From positions 1 to 5,457 of the forward strand of contig JACQDO010000131.1 of the NCBI GenBank assembly GCA_016201085.1: a stretch of 5,457 bases of DNA. Direction: 5' to 3'. The notes under the pieces were generated by a model that did not search any database, was not told where the DNA came from, and was given only the letters and a program-made list of their open reading frames with translations. The translations under genes and the position numbers were made by a program. Positions 1 through 5,457 of the stretch are shown one piece after another. The DNA comes from Hyphomicrobiales bacterium (GTDB lineage Bacteria > Pseudomonadota > Alphaproteobacteria > Rhizobiales > Xanthobacteraceae). How positions within the stretch are numbered: the stretch's first letter is position 1; the number at the start of each line of letters is the position of its first letter.

Positions 1-731
1 AAGCCGCGCCCTTCCTCGCCAAGCAGGTTCGTGGCGGGAATCCGGCAATCCTCGAACAACAACTCAGCCGTGTCCGAGGATCTCCAGCCCTGCTTGTCGA
101 GCGCACGTCCGACACGAAATCCGGGCGTGCCTTTCTCTACCAGCAGCATCGAGATACGCTGGGAAGGCCGCATGTCCGGATTGGTATTGGCGGCGATGCA
201 ATAAAGATCCGCGTGCACGCCGTTCGTAATGAACATCTTGGCGCCATTGAGCACGTAGCTGCCGCCGTCGCGGCGCGCGGTGGTCCGAATGCCCTTCACG
301 TCGGAGCCCGCGCCGGGCTCGGTAACCCCGACCGCGACGATCTTCTTTCCGGCAATGACATCCGGCATAAAGTGGTCTTTCAACGCCTGCGAGCCGGCGT
401 TGTAGAGATGTACCGACGCCATATCGGTATGAACCAGCACCGTGATCGCCACGCCCGAGAACGACGATCGTCCCAACTCCTCGGCTAACACGACTGTCGC
501 CAGCGTATCCATATCGGAACCGCCATATTCGGCTGGGTAGCGGATACCGAGAAAGCCAAGCTCGCCCATGCGCCGCAGCACTTCGCGCGGCACCATGCCG
601 TCCTGTTCCCATTTAAGCGCGTGTGGCTTGATCTCCTCTTCAACGAAACGCCGTAGCTGGGCTCTCAGCAATTCATGTTCTTCGCCGAAATAAGCCGAGC
701 GATTCGGGGTGCCGACGTGGTGTGTGCTCAT
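1..731 (-). CDS. Acyl-CoA dehydrogenase, N-terminal part (gene continues past the left edge)
   Basis: This encodes the first 243 residues of an FAD-dependent acyl-CoA dehydrogenase, which oxidises an acyl-CoA to the trans-2-enoyl-CoA and passes electrons to ETF. The visible part holds the helical N-terminal domain (about residues 15-130, including LGFLGIRYPAEYGG) and most of the middle beta domain. The family signature GVTEPGAGSDVKG lies at residues 135-147, followed by NGAKMFITNG (162-171) and WRSSDTAELLFEDCRIP (216-232), ending in GEEGRG at the edge. The C-terminal domain with the catalytic glutamate is outside the window, so substrate class cannot be judged. The ATG at 731 is chosen because AAGG (complement of 738-741) sits six bases upstream and the protein begins in the usual family style. 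It lies 107 bp downstream of the enoyl-CoA hydratase-like gene on the same strand and is probably cotranscribed with it; no terminator is evident between them. Confidence 0.95.
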   Translation of the reverse strand, partial: MSTHHVGTPNRSAYFGEEHELLRAQLRRFVEEEIKPHALKWEQDGMVPREVLRRMGELGFLGIRYPAEYGGSDMDTLATVVLAEELGRSSFSGVAITVLVHTDMASVHLYNAGSQALKDHFMPDVIAGKKIVAVGVTEPGAGSDVKGIRTTARRDGGSYVLNGAKMFITNGVHADLYCIAANTNPDMRPSQRISMLLVEKGTPGFRVGRALDKQGWRSSDTAELLFEDCRIPATNLLGEEGRG

Positions 732-838
732 CGTTGACCTTGCGGGCTAAGGAAAAATTGTCGGAAGGATTGGTATCCGCTATCGACTTGAAAGCATGAA
801 AGCGGACATCATTCGGCACAATCCTCATCTGCCTTGCC

Positions 839-1624
839 TTATTTACCTTGCCACACCGGTTTGCGGTTCTCGGCAAAGGCTCTCGGGCCTTCAATGGCAT
901 CGAGGCTTGCGTAGGTTTCGACATGAAGCCTGTTGGCCTCAACGAGTCCCTTCTCGCAGCCGAGGTCCATCGCGGCCAACACGCTGGCCTTGGCCGCCCT
1001 CACCGACAATGGTGCGCCTTCCACAATCTTGCGCGCAAGCTGCAATGCACGCGCACGAACAGCGTCGGGTGTTTCTTCCAGATAATTGACGAAGCCATAT
1101 TCCGCGAGCCGCTCGATCGGCAGGGTCTCGCCGGTCAAGACGAGTTCCATCAGCACCGGTTGCGGCAACATCCAGAGCAGCGGCACTGCCCACGGCGATC
1201 CCCGCCCCATCTTGACCTCGGTAATCCCGGCTCGTGTTCCGCGTAAGCCTATCCTAAGGTCGCACTTAAGCGCCAGCAGCATCCCGCCCGCCATCAGCGA
1301 CCCAGTCATCGCCGCGATGATCGGCTTTGAAACGGTGCGCATGGCCGTTTGCATCGGATCGCGCATCAGGGTCAGTATATCGACACCGTCACGCGCCCTG
1401 ATCTCGGCTGCCTGCCTGAGGTCCAGACCGGCGGAGAATACGCCGCAGTCAGCCGAGGTCAGGATCACCACCCTCGCCTGGGAATCCCGTTCGACACGCT
1501 CCCAGGCATTGGTCAAACCGTTCATCGCCTCAACCGACAAGGCGTTCTTACGCGCGGGCCGATCGATGGTAATCGTCGCGATGCCATCCTCGACCGAGTA
1601 ACGAATAGGTTCATTGTTTGACAT
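839..1624 (-). CDS. Enoyl-CoA hydratase/isomerase family protein, isomerase-like active site
   Basis: A complete 261-residue crotonase-fold protein of normal family length. The N-terminal strand region reads ATITIDRPARKNALS (16-30), the first oxyanion-hole segment is FSAGLDLRQ (63-71), and the second is MAGGMLLALKCDLRIG (111-126). Of the two hydratase glutamates (Glu144 and Glu164 in rat mitochondrial hydratase), the first is replaced by Leu116. The second is kept as Glu136 in GITEVKMG; the 20-residue spacing matches. Loss of the first with retention of the second is the pattern of delta3,delta2-enoyl-CoA isomerase, and AGGMLLALKCD closely resembles the ECI1 segment AGGCLVALTCD. Isomerase is therefore more likely than hydratase, but other crotonase chemistries are possible. 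The ATG at 1624 has AAAGG (complement of 1632-1636) seven bases upstream. It is the first gene of a likely operon with the acyl-CoA dehydrogenase and is transcribed away from the SDR gene across a shared control region. Confidence 0.93.
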   Translation of the reverse strand: MSNNEPIRYSVEDGIATITIDRPARKNALSVEAMNGLTNAWERVERDSQARVVILTSADCGVFSAGLDLRQAAEIRARDGVDILTLMRDPMQTAMRTVSKPIIAAMTGSLMAGGMLLALKCDLRIGLRGTRAGITEVKMGRGSPWAVPLLWMLPQPVLMELVLTGETLPIERLAEYGFVNYLEETPDAVRARALQLARKIVEGAPLSVRAAKASVLAAMDLGCEKGLVEANRLHVETYASLDAIEGPRAFAENRKPVWQGK

Positions 1625-1641
1625 CGATCTGCCTTTTTATG

Positions 1642-1663
1642 TATTCTAACGTATGTTAGAATA
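1642..1663. promoter_or_regulatory. Perfect inverted repeat in the divergent promoter region, probable repressor operator
   Basis: Arms TATTCTAAC (1642-1650) and GTTAGAATA (1655-1663) are exact reverse complements, separated by GTAT. The element lies in the short gap between the divergently transcribed crotonase gene (ATG at 1624) and SDR gene (ATG at 1712), and it is AT-rich against GC-rich surroundings. Size and symmetry fit a dimeric TetR/AcrR-type repressor site, a common class of regulator for acyl-CoA catabolic genes. The inner core CTAAC-N4-GTTAG is the sort of half-site such proteins bind. The regulator gene is not in this window, so the family is an inference. The distances to the two start codons would let one protein control both genes. 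Confidence 0.6.
1657..1662 (+). promoter_or_regulatory. Possible -10 element for the plus-strand SDR gene, inside the operator arm
   Basis: TAGAAT differs from the TATAAT consensus at one base and is embedded in the right arm of the inverted repeat. A start site about seven bases downstream would give a leader of roughly 43 bases to the ATG at 1712. No convincing -35 box is visible at 17 bp spacing (the stretch there is T-rich only). By symmetry the same hexamer faces the crotonase gene at 1643-1648, but that would start the transcript almost on the ribosome binding site, so it is less likely to be used that way. This is a weak call from pattern alone. Confidence 0.25.
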
Positions 1664-1711
1664 TCCTAAACCTGACCGAACGCAAAAGCATTTTCAGGCA
1701 TGGGATTGGTG

Positions 1712-2563
1712 ATGCACGAAAGTCCTTCAAAAACGCGCTTCGCGCCGGACCTTCTCAAGGGTCAGGTCGCACTCGTCACCGGCGGCGGCACAGGAATGGG
1801 CCGCGCCACGGCCATTGAGATGGCGCGCTGCGGGGCCCGCATCGCCGTTCTCGGCCGCCGCATCGATCCGATAGAGAGCACTGCAAAGGTAATCCGCGAC
1901 GCGGGTGGCGAGGCCTTTGCCGTATCGGCGGACATTCGCGAGCCCGACCTGATCGAACGCGCGATGCAGAAGATCAAAGCCGAGTTCGGCGGGCTCAATA
2001 TCCTCGTCAATAATGCCGGCGGACAATTCGTGACGCCAGCCCGCGAACTCAGCAACAAGGGCTTTGAGACCGTGATCCGCAACAACCTGATCGGCTCGTG
2101 GCAGGTAACCAAGGCTGCCGCGGACCATTTCATGTTGGCGCATGGCGGATCGATTGTGTTCGTAACCGCCTGTATCCGCAGCGGCCTTGGCGGCTTCGTG
2201 CATACTGCGGCAGCGCGCGGCGGCGTTACTGCGATGATGCGAACGCTCGCCTACGAGTGGGCCGAGTTCGGTATTCGCCTAAACTGCGTCGCACCCGGAA
2301 CCATCAAAACTGAGGCGCTTGGCCGCTATCCGATACCGCCGGACGACTGGGTCAGGCTCAACCGTAACGTGCTGGGACGCATGGGCAGCGTCGAGGATAT
2401 TTCTGCAGCAATCATTTTTCTGTCCTCGCCGCTCGGTCAATTCGTCACCGGCGAGGACTGGTACATCGATGGCGGCGAGACGCTACACCTTGCCCACGAC
2501 GCCCGCGACATGATCGACGCCGTTAAATTTGCCAAACGCGAACGCGGCGATGCAGGATTGTAG
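1712..2563 (+). CDS. SDR family oxidoreductase, enoyl/dienoyl-CoA reductase-like (SDR 1)
   Basis: A 283-residue short-chain dehydrogenase/reductase. Numbered from the ATG at 1712, the Rossmann dinucleotide motif is TGGGTGMG (23-30), GRR (48-50) after the second strand suggests NADP(H), and the structural motif is NNAG (100-103). Asn125, VAPG (193-196) and VTGEDWYIDGG (245-255) follow. The classical YxxxK is absent: the segment reads HTAAARGGV (164-172), with Thr165 and Arg169 at the Tyr and Lys positions. This resembles human peroxisomal trans-2-enoyl-CoA reductase (HSGAARAGV), and the PGTIKTEALGR stretch and C-terminal tail recall 2,4-dienoyl-CoA reductases. A CoA-thioester reductase role is thus favoured but unproven. 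An in-frame ATG at 1700 is also possible, but 1712 has GGGA (1702-1705) at good spacing while 1700 has only AGG one base away. Two stop codons stand in tandem at the end. It is the only plus-strand gene, and it converges on its paralogue. Confidence 0.92.
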   Translation: MHESPSKTRFAPDLLKGQVALVTGGGTGMGRATAIEMARCGARIAVLGRRIDPIESTAKVIRDAGGEAFAVSADIREPDLIERAMQKIKAEFGGLNILVNNAGGQFVTPARELSNKGFETVIRNNLIGSWQVTKAAADHFMLAHGGSIVFVTACIRSGLGGFVHTAAARGGVTAMMRTLAYEWAEFGIRLNCVAPGTIKTEALGRYPIPPDDWVRLNRNVLGRMGSVEDISAAIIFLSSPLGQFVTGEDWYIDGGETLHLAHDARDMIDAVKFAKRERGDAGL

Positions 2564-2581
2564 TAGCGGTCAGAATCGCTA
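2564..2581. repeat. Short stem-loop immediately after the SDR 1 stop codon
   Basis: TAGCG (2564-2568) and CGCTA (2577-2581) are reverse complements around an eight-base loop, starting directly after the stop codon. The stem is only five base pairs and no T-run follows, so it is at best a weak transcript-end structure and may be chance. Confidence 0.25.
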
Positions 2582-2596
2582 ACGCTGTGGCGGCAT

Positions 2597-2610
2597 ATCG
2601 AATATTCGAT
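2597..2610. repeat. 14-bp perfect palindrome in the convergent gap
   Basis: ATCGAATATTCGAT is its own reverse complement. It lies in the 59-bp gap between the stop codons of the two convergent SDR genes. As RNA it could fold into only a five-pair AT-rich hairpin with an ATAT loop and no clear T-tract, so a terminator role is doubtful. A protein-binding site or chance are alternatives. Confidence 0.35.
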
Positions 2611-2622
2611 TCGGGAGCTTGT

Positions 2623-3495
2623 TTACGTCTGACCAATGCGAAAATATTCCGGACGTCCGGCAGGCCACGGATCGCCCCACATTTGCTGCCCGCCGTCTAC
2701 CGAAAGCGTTTCGCCCGTGATGAATTTCCCGGACGGCGCCGCGAGATAAACGCAGGCCTCGGCGATATCCCAGGCGTCGCCGTGCCGTTTCATGGGATTC
2801 GCTTCCTTGTAGGTCGCGGAGCCTTCCGGAACATAGCGGCCAAATGCCGTGGTTTCATTGACGCCCGGCGCGACACAGTTCACCCGGATGCCGTGCGGCG
2901 CCCATTCGACCGCGACGGTCTTGGACGCATAAATCACGCCGGCGCGCGCCGCGACAGTGTGCGCCATCCCTGGCAGGCCTCGCCAGATCAACGCGACAAT
3001 ATTGACGATATTACCGGTCTTGCCGCGATCGATCCATTCGCGCGCCGCGGCTTGCATCATCCACCACGATCCATTCAAATTGGTGTCGATCACTGCGTTC
3101 CAGCCCTTTGGCTTGAAGTCAATGGCCATCTGGGCGAACTGTCCACCAGCATTGTTGACCATCACATCGAGACGGCCGAAATGATCCCAGACGTCTTTGA
3201 CGAATTCGTTGACTTGATCGGGATCGCGGATCGTGAGACTTCTGCTGAAGACGCGGGCGCCGAGGCCCTCTAGAACCGGTATGACGCGGGCGAGCTTCTC
3301 AGCATCGCGCCCGCAGATTGCCAGATTGGCGCCAAGCCTCGCAAACAGGAATGCGATCGCCTTCCCGAGTCCGCTCCCCGCGCCGCTGACGATGATGGTC
3401 TGGCCGGCGAACAGATCGGATCGATACACTGTCGGGATCGTTGCGAGCTCGTCGTCCGTGAACCCGTAACTCGGCCGGATGCTTTGCGCACTCAT
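2623..3495 (-). CDS. SDR family oxidoreductase, enoyl-CoA reductase-like (SDR 2)
   Basis: A 290-residue short-chain dehydrogenase/reductase. The dinucleotide motif is SGAGSGLG (37-44), followed by CGRD (61-64), NNAGG (114-118), Asn139, VAPG (208-211) and FITGETLSVDGG (258-269). The C-terminal tail WGDPWPAGRPEYFR extends past the core fold. As in SDR 1, the catalytic YxxxK is replaced: HTVAARAGV (179-187) puts Thr180 and Arg184 at those positions, very like peroxisomal enoyl-CoA reductase HSGAARAGV. Shared NNAGGQF and HTxAARxGV show the two SDRs are paralogues. The frame stays open upstream to 3636, but that part overlaps the FadH homologue and reads as Arg/Ser-rich noise. The ATG at 3495 gives a natural N-terminus, with GGAG (complement of 3506-3509) ten bases upstream. 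It follows the FadH homologue by 22 bp on the same strand, so the two are almost certainly cotranscribed. Substrate is unknown; terpenoid alcohol/aldehyde dehydrogenase is a weaker alternative. Confidence 0.92.
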   Translation of the reverse strand: MSAQSIRPSYGFTDDELATIPTVYRSDLFAGQTIIVSGAGSGLGKAIAFLFARLGANLAICGRDAEKLARVIPVLEGLGARVFSRSLTIRDPDQVNEFVKDVWDHFGRLDVMVNNAGGQFAQMAIDFKPKGWNAVIDTNLNGSWWMMQAAAREWIDRGKTGNIVNIVALIWRGLPGMAHTVAARAGVIYASKTVAVEWAPHGIRVNCVAPGVNETTAFGRYVPEGSATYKEANPMKRHGDAWDIAEACVYLAAPSGKFITGETLSVDGGQQMWGDPWPAGRPEYFRIGQT

Positions 3496-3517
3496 CTTAG
3501 TTCGGCTCCCGATCGCA

Positions 3518-5457
3518 CTAAAGTGCCTGCGCGATCCGCGCGCCCTCCTCGACCGCGCGCATCGCGTCGAGTTCGAAAGCTTCCTTGGCGCCGCCGATGA
3601 CATGCGTCTCGATTCCGGTCTCGAGCAGTTCGGCAAGCATGTCGCGGTTGGATACTTGGCCGGCGCAAATTACGATCGTATCGACGGCGAGCGTACTTGG
3701 CTCGCCGTCGACCACGAAATGAAACCCGAGATCATCGATTCGCTGATAGGTCACCCCTCCGACAATCTTGACTCCGCGTTTTTCAAGACTGCTACGCAGG
3801 ATCCAACCAGTCGAGACGCCGAGACCGAGGCCAGGCCGCGTCTTCTTGCGCTGCAGCATCGTAATTTCGCGCGGACTTGGCTTTGGCGCCAGCGGATCGC
3901 CCGATAGCCCTCCAGCTTTCGTAAGGCTGGCATCGACATTCCACTCTTGCTGAAACTCACGAATATCCATCGCCCGTGATTTTGGCGGTTCATCAGGCTG
4001 CGAATGGCAGAGGTATTCGGCGACATCGAAACCGATACCTCCAGCGCCGATGATGGCCACTCGCCGCCCCGCGTGGCGTTTGCCACTCAATAGATCGTTA
4101 TAAAATATCACCTTCGAATGATTGATGCCTTGAATCTCCGGGACGCGAGGATGGACACCACAGGCGACAACGACGGCATCGAACCGTGCATCTTTCAGGT
4201 CACTGACCGCCGGCGCCGAATTCAGCCGGAGATCGACGCCGCCATCGGCGATTTGGCCGCTGTAATAACTCAGCATTTCGTCGAACTCGACCTTGCCCGG
4301 GACTGCTCGGGCAAGGTTGAGTTGCCCGCCTATGCGATCAGCGGCCTCAAACAGGGTTACCTTGTGCCCGCGTCGGCTGGCTTCCGCGGCAGCTGCGAGA
4401 CCGCCCGCGCCTGCGCCAATCACTGCGATCCTACGCGAGGTCTGAGCCGGGCCGTCCTCAAACTCAGTCTCGCGGCAGGCGCGCGGATTAACCAGGCAAC
4501 TCGCGGTCCGCTCGGAAGCCATCGATATTAGGTCGCTATCGCCCGCCGCCAGAATTTCTTCTGCGGTATCCGGCGTATTAATGCGATTTGATGCCACTAC
4601 CGGAATCCTGACCGCTTTCTTCAGACGCGATGCCGCAAAACGCCATGCGCCGCGCGGAATGACGTAAGCGATCGTGGGAACGCGCGCTTCATGCCAGCCG
4701 ATACCGGTGTTGAGAATGTCGGCGCCCGCGGCCTCGACCCGTTGGGCAAGCCGATCGATCTCCTCGCCGGTTGCACCGCCTTCGACGAGGTCCAACGCCG
4801 AGATTCGGTAGACAATGATGAAGTCGTCGCCGGTGGCGCTTCGCGAGCGCCTGACGAGTTCCACCGCGAGCCGATGGCGGTTCTCCTCCGATCCGCCCCA
4901 CTCATCGGTACGGTTGTTGGTGCGCAGCACCGCGAACTGATTAATGAGATAACCTTCCGACCCCATGATCTCAATGCCATCGAACCCGGCCTCCTTGGCG
5001 AGCAGCGCGCAGCGCACGTAATCCGAGATCGTCTGTTCAATCTCTGCCCCAGTCATCGCGCGCGGGGGAAACCGATTGATGCGGGTCGGGATGTCGGAAG
5101 GACCGACGCAGTCCTGTTGCTTGGAATAGCGGCCCGAATGCAGCACCTGCATGCAGACTTTGCCACCGTGCTGATGCACAGCATCGGTGATGCGGCGAAG
5201 TTCACGAGCTTGTGCACGTTCGGTCAAAATCGGCCCCCCAGGCTCGATCAGACCCGCGGTGTTGGGCGCATAACCACCGGTGATGATGAGTCCGACCTCC
5301 CCCTTGGCGCGCTCGGCAAGGAAAACCGCCATCTTGTGCACGCCGTTCTCCTCCATATCGAGCCGGGTGTGCATCGAGCCCATGACCATGCGGTTTCGCA
5401 ACGTGGTTCGCCCGACCTTCAACGGAGATAGCAAATGAGGGTAAAGCGGTGTTCCGG
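3518..5457 (-). CDS. fadH: FadH-type 2,4-dienoyl-CoA reductase with an internal in-frame loss of the Fe-S region (N-terminus off the right edge)
   Basis: A homologue of NADPH-dependent 2,4-dienoyl-CoA reductase, which reduces dienoyl-CoA intermediates of unsaturated fatty acid oxidation using FMN, FAD and a 4Fe-4S cluster. Numbered from the TTG at 5434, the TIM-barrel domain covers about 1-306, with FadH-like GSMHTRL (19-25), catalytic Tyr162 in GSEGYLINQF and His248 in NTGIGWHEAR. The FAD domain begins at VIGAGAGGL (338-346), the NADPH motif is IIGAGGIGFD (461-470), and the C-terminus holds VICAGQ (588-593). Between SMA (304-306) and SCLVNPRAC (312-320) only five residues remain where E. coli FadH has about 41. 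The FMN-phosphate segment and three cluster cysteines (CxxCxxxC) are missing; the fourth is kept as Cys313. The true start is outside the window: the frame runs on upstream through TPLYPHLLSPL, matching the family N-terminus, so the TTG is not the start. Function is doubtful unless the gap is an assembly error. Confidence 0.9.
   Translation of the reverse strand, partial: GTPLYPHLLSPLKVGRTTLRNRMVMGSMHTRLDMEENGVHKMAVFLAERAKGEVGLIITGGYAPNTAGLIEPGGPILTERAQARELRRITDAVHQHGGKVCMQVLHSGRYSKQQDCVGPSDIPTRINRFPPRAMTGAEIEQTISDYVRCALLAKEAGFDGIEIMGSEGYLINQFAVLRTNNRTDEWGGSEENRHRLAVELVRRSRSATGDDFIIVYRISALDLVEGGATGEEIDRLAQRVEAAGADILNTGIGWHEARVPTIAYVIPRGAWRFAASRLKKAVRIPVVASNRINTPDTAEEILAAGDSDLISMASERTASCLVNPRACRETEFEDGPAQTSRRIAVIGAGAGGLAAAAEASRRGHKVTLFEAADRIGGQLNLARAVPGKVEFDEMLSYYSGQIADGGVDLRLNSAPAVSDLKDARFDAVVVACGVHPRVPEIQGINHSKVIFYNDLLSGKRHAGRRVAIIGAGGIGFDVAEYLCHSQPDEPPKSRAMDIREFQQEWNVDASLTKAGGLSGDPLAPKPSPREITMLQRKKTRPGLGLGVSTGWILRSSLEKRGVKIVGGVTYQRIDDLGFHFVVDGEPSTLAVDTIVICAGQVSNRDMLAELLETGIETHVIGGAKEAFELDAMRAVEEGARIAQAL
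4290..4317. repeat. Perfect 10-bp inverted repeat inside the fadH-like gene
   Basis: ACCTTGCCCG (4290-4299) and CGGGCAAGGT (4308-4317) are exact reverse complements with an eight-base loop, GC-rich and stable as a hairpin. It lies in codons for NLARAVPGKV of the FAD domain, a stretch that matches the protein family, so codon choice alone may explain it. No T-run follows on either strand. Confidence 0.35.

Noticed and set aside
64..612. Minus-strand open frame of 182 codons inside the acyl-CoA dehydrogenase region
   Set aside because: It is in a different frame from the clear acyl-CoA dehydrogenase, whose signature GVTEPGAGSD is intact without frameshift. The alternative product is low-complexity and Arg-rich.
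732..838. Possible small gene or terminator between the crotonase and acyl-CoA dehydrogenase genes
   Set aside because: No ORF with a ribosome binding site and no strong stem with a T-run is visible; it looks like a plain intra-operon spacer.
2587..3273. Plus-strand open frame (228 codons) opposite SDR 2
   Set aside because: It is fully antisense to a well-supported SDR gene, its translation has no recognisable motif, and it shows no convincing ribosome binding site.
3496..3636. N-terminal extension of SDR 2 upstream of the ATG at 3495
   Set aside because: It would overlap the C-terminus of the fadH-like gene by over 100 bp and adds 47 Arg/Ser-rich residues unlike any SDR N-terminus.
4496..4522. 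A frameshift or split gene at the fadH deletion point
   Set aside because: The frame is identical on both sides and the flanking residues align to the family without a break, so this is a clean in-frame gap.
4691..5431. Long plus-strand open frame (246 codons) opposite the fadH-like gene
   Set aside because: The minus-strand frame matches a known protein family along its whole length. The plus-strand product has no recognisable domain and is the usual antisense shadow in GC-rich coding DNA.

Overview
The window reads as GC-rich chromosomal DNA with tightly packed catabolic genes. Protein style and gene content suggest an alphaproteobacterium, perhaps Bradyrhizobium-like. That assignment is an inference from sequence style; no rRNA or marker gene is present. 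Five protein genes cover nearly everything. There is no tRNA, CRISPR array, insertion sequence or long empty stretch.

Layout, left to right: (1) the N-terminal 243 residues of an acyl-CoA dehydrogenase on the minus strand, running off the left edge; (2) a crotonase-fold enoyl-CoA hydratase/isomerase on the minus strand, just upstream of the dehydrogenase and probably its operon partner; (3) a short divergent promoter region with a perfect 9-bp inverted repeat (4-bp spacer) that looks like a repressor operator; (4) a plus-strand SDR oxidoreductase; (5) a 59-bp convergent gap with two small symmetric elements; (6) a second, paralogous SDR on the minus strand; (7) a FadH-type 2,4-dienoyl-CoA reductase on the minus strand, 22 bp upstream of the second SDR, whose N-terminus lies off the right edge.

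Together the genes look like a module for oxidising unsaturated or branched acyl-CoA thioesters. The dehydrogenase would introduce a double bond. The crotonase has the active-site pattern of a delta3,delta2-enoyl-CoA isomerase. FadH and the two SDRs, which resemble the peroxisomal enoyl-CoA reductase / dienoyl-CoA reductase branch, would handle awkward double bonds. The actual substrate cannot be read from the sequence.

The most striking observation is in the FadH homologue. It is colinear with E. coli FadH on both sides of one point, but about 36 residues are missing in frame. The missing part would hold the FMN-phosphate loop and three of the four 4Fe-4S cysteines; the fourth cysteine and the catalytic Tyr and His remain. 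Either the enzyme has lost its electron relay, perhaps with the SDRs taking over, or the sequence carries a local assembly error. Family comparisons here were made from memory of reference proteins, without any alignment run.
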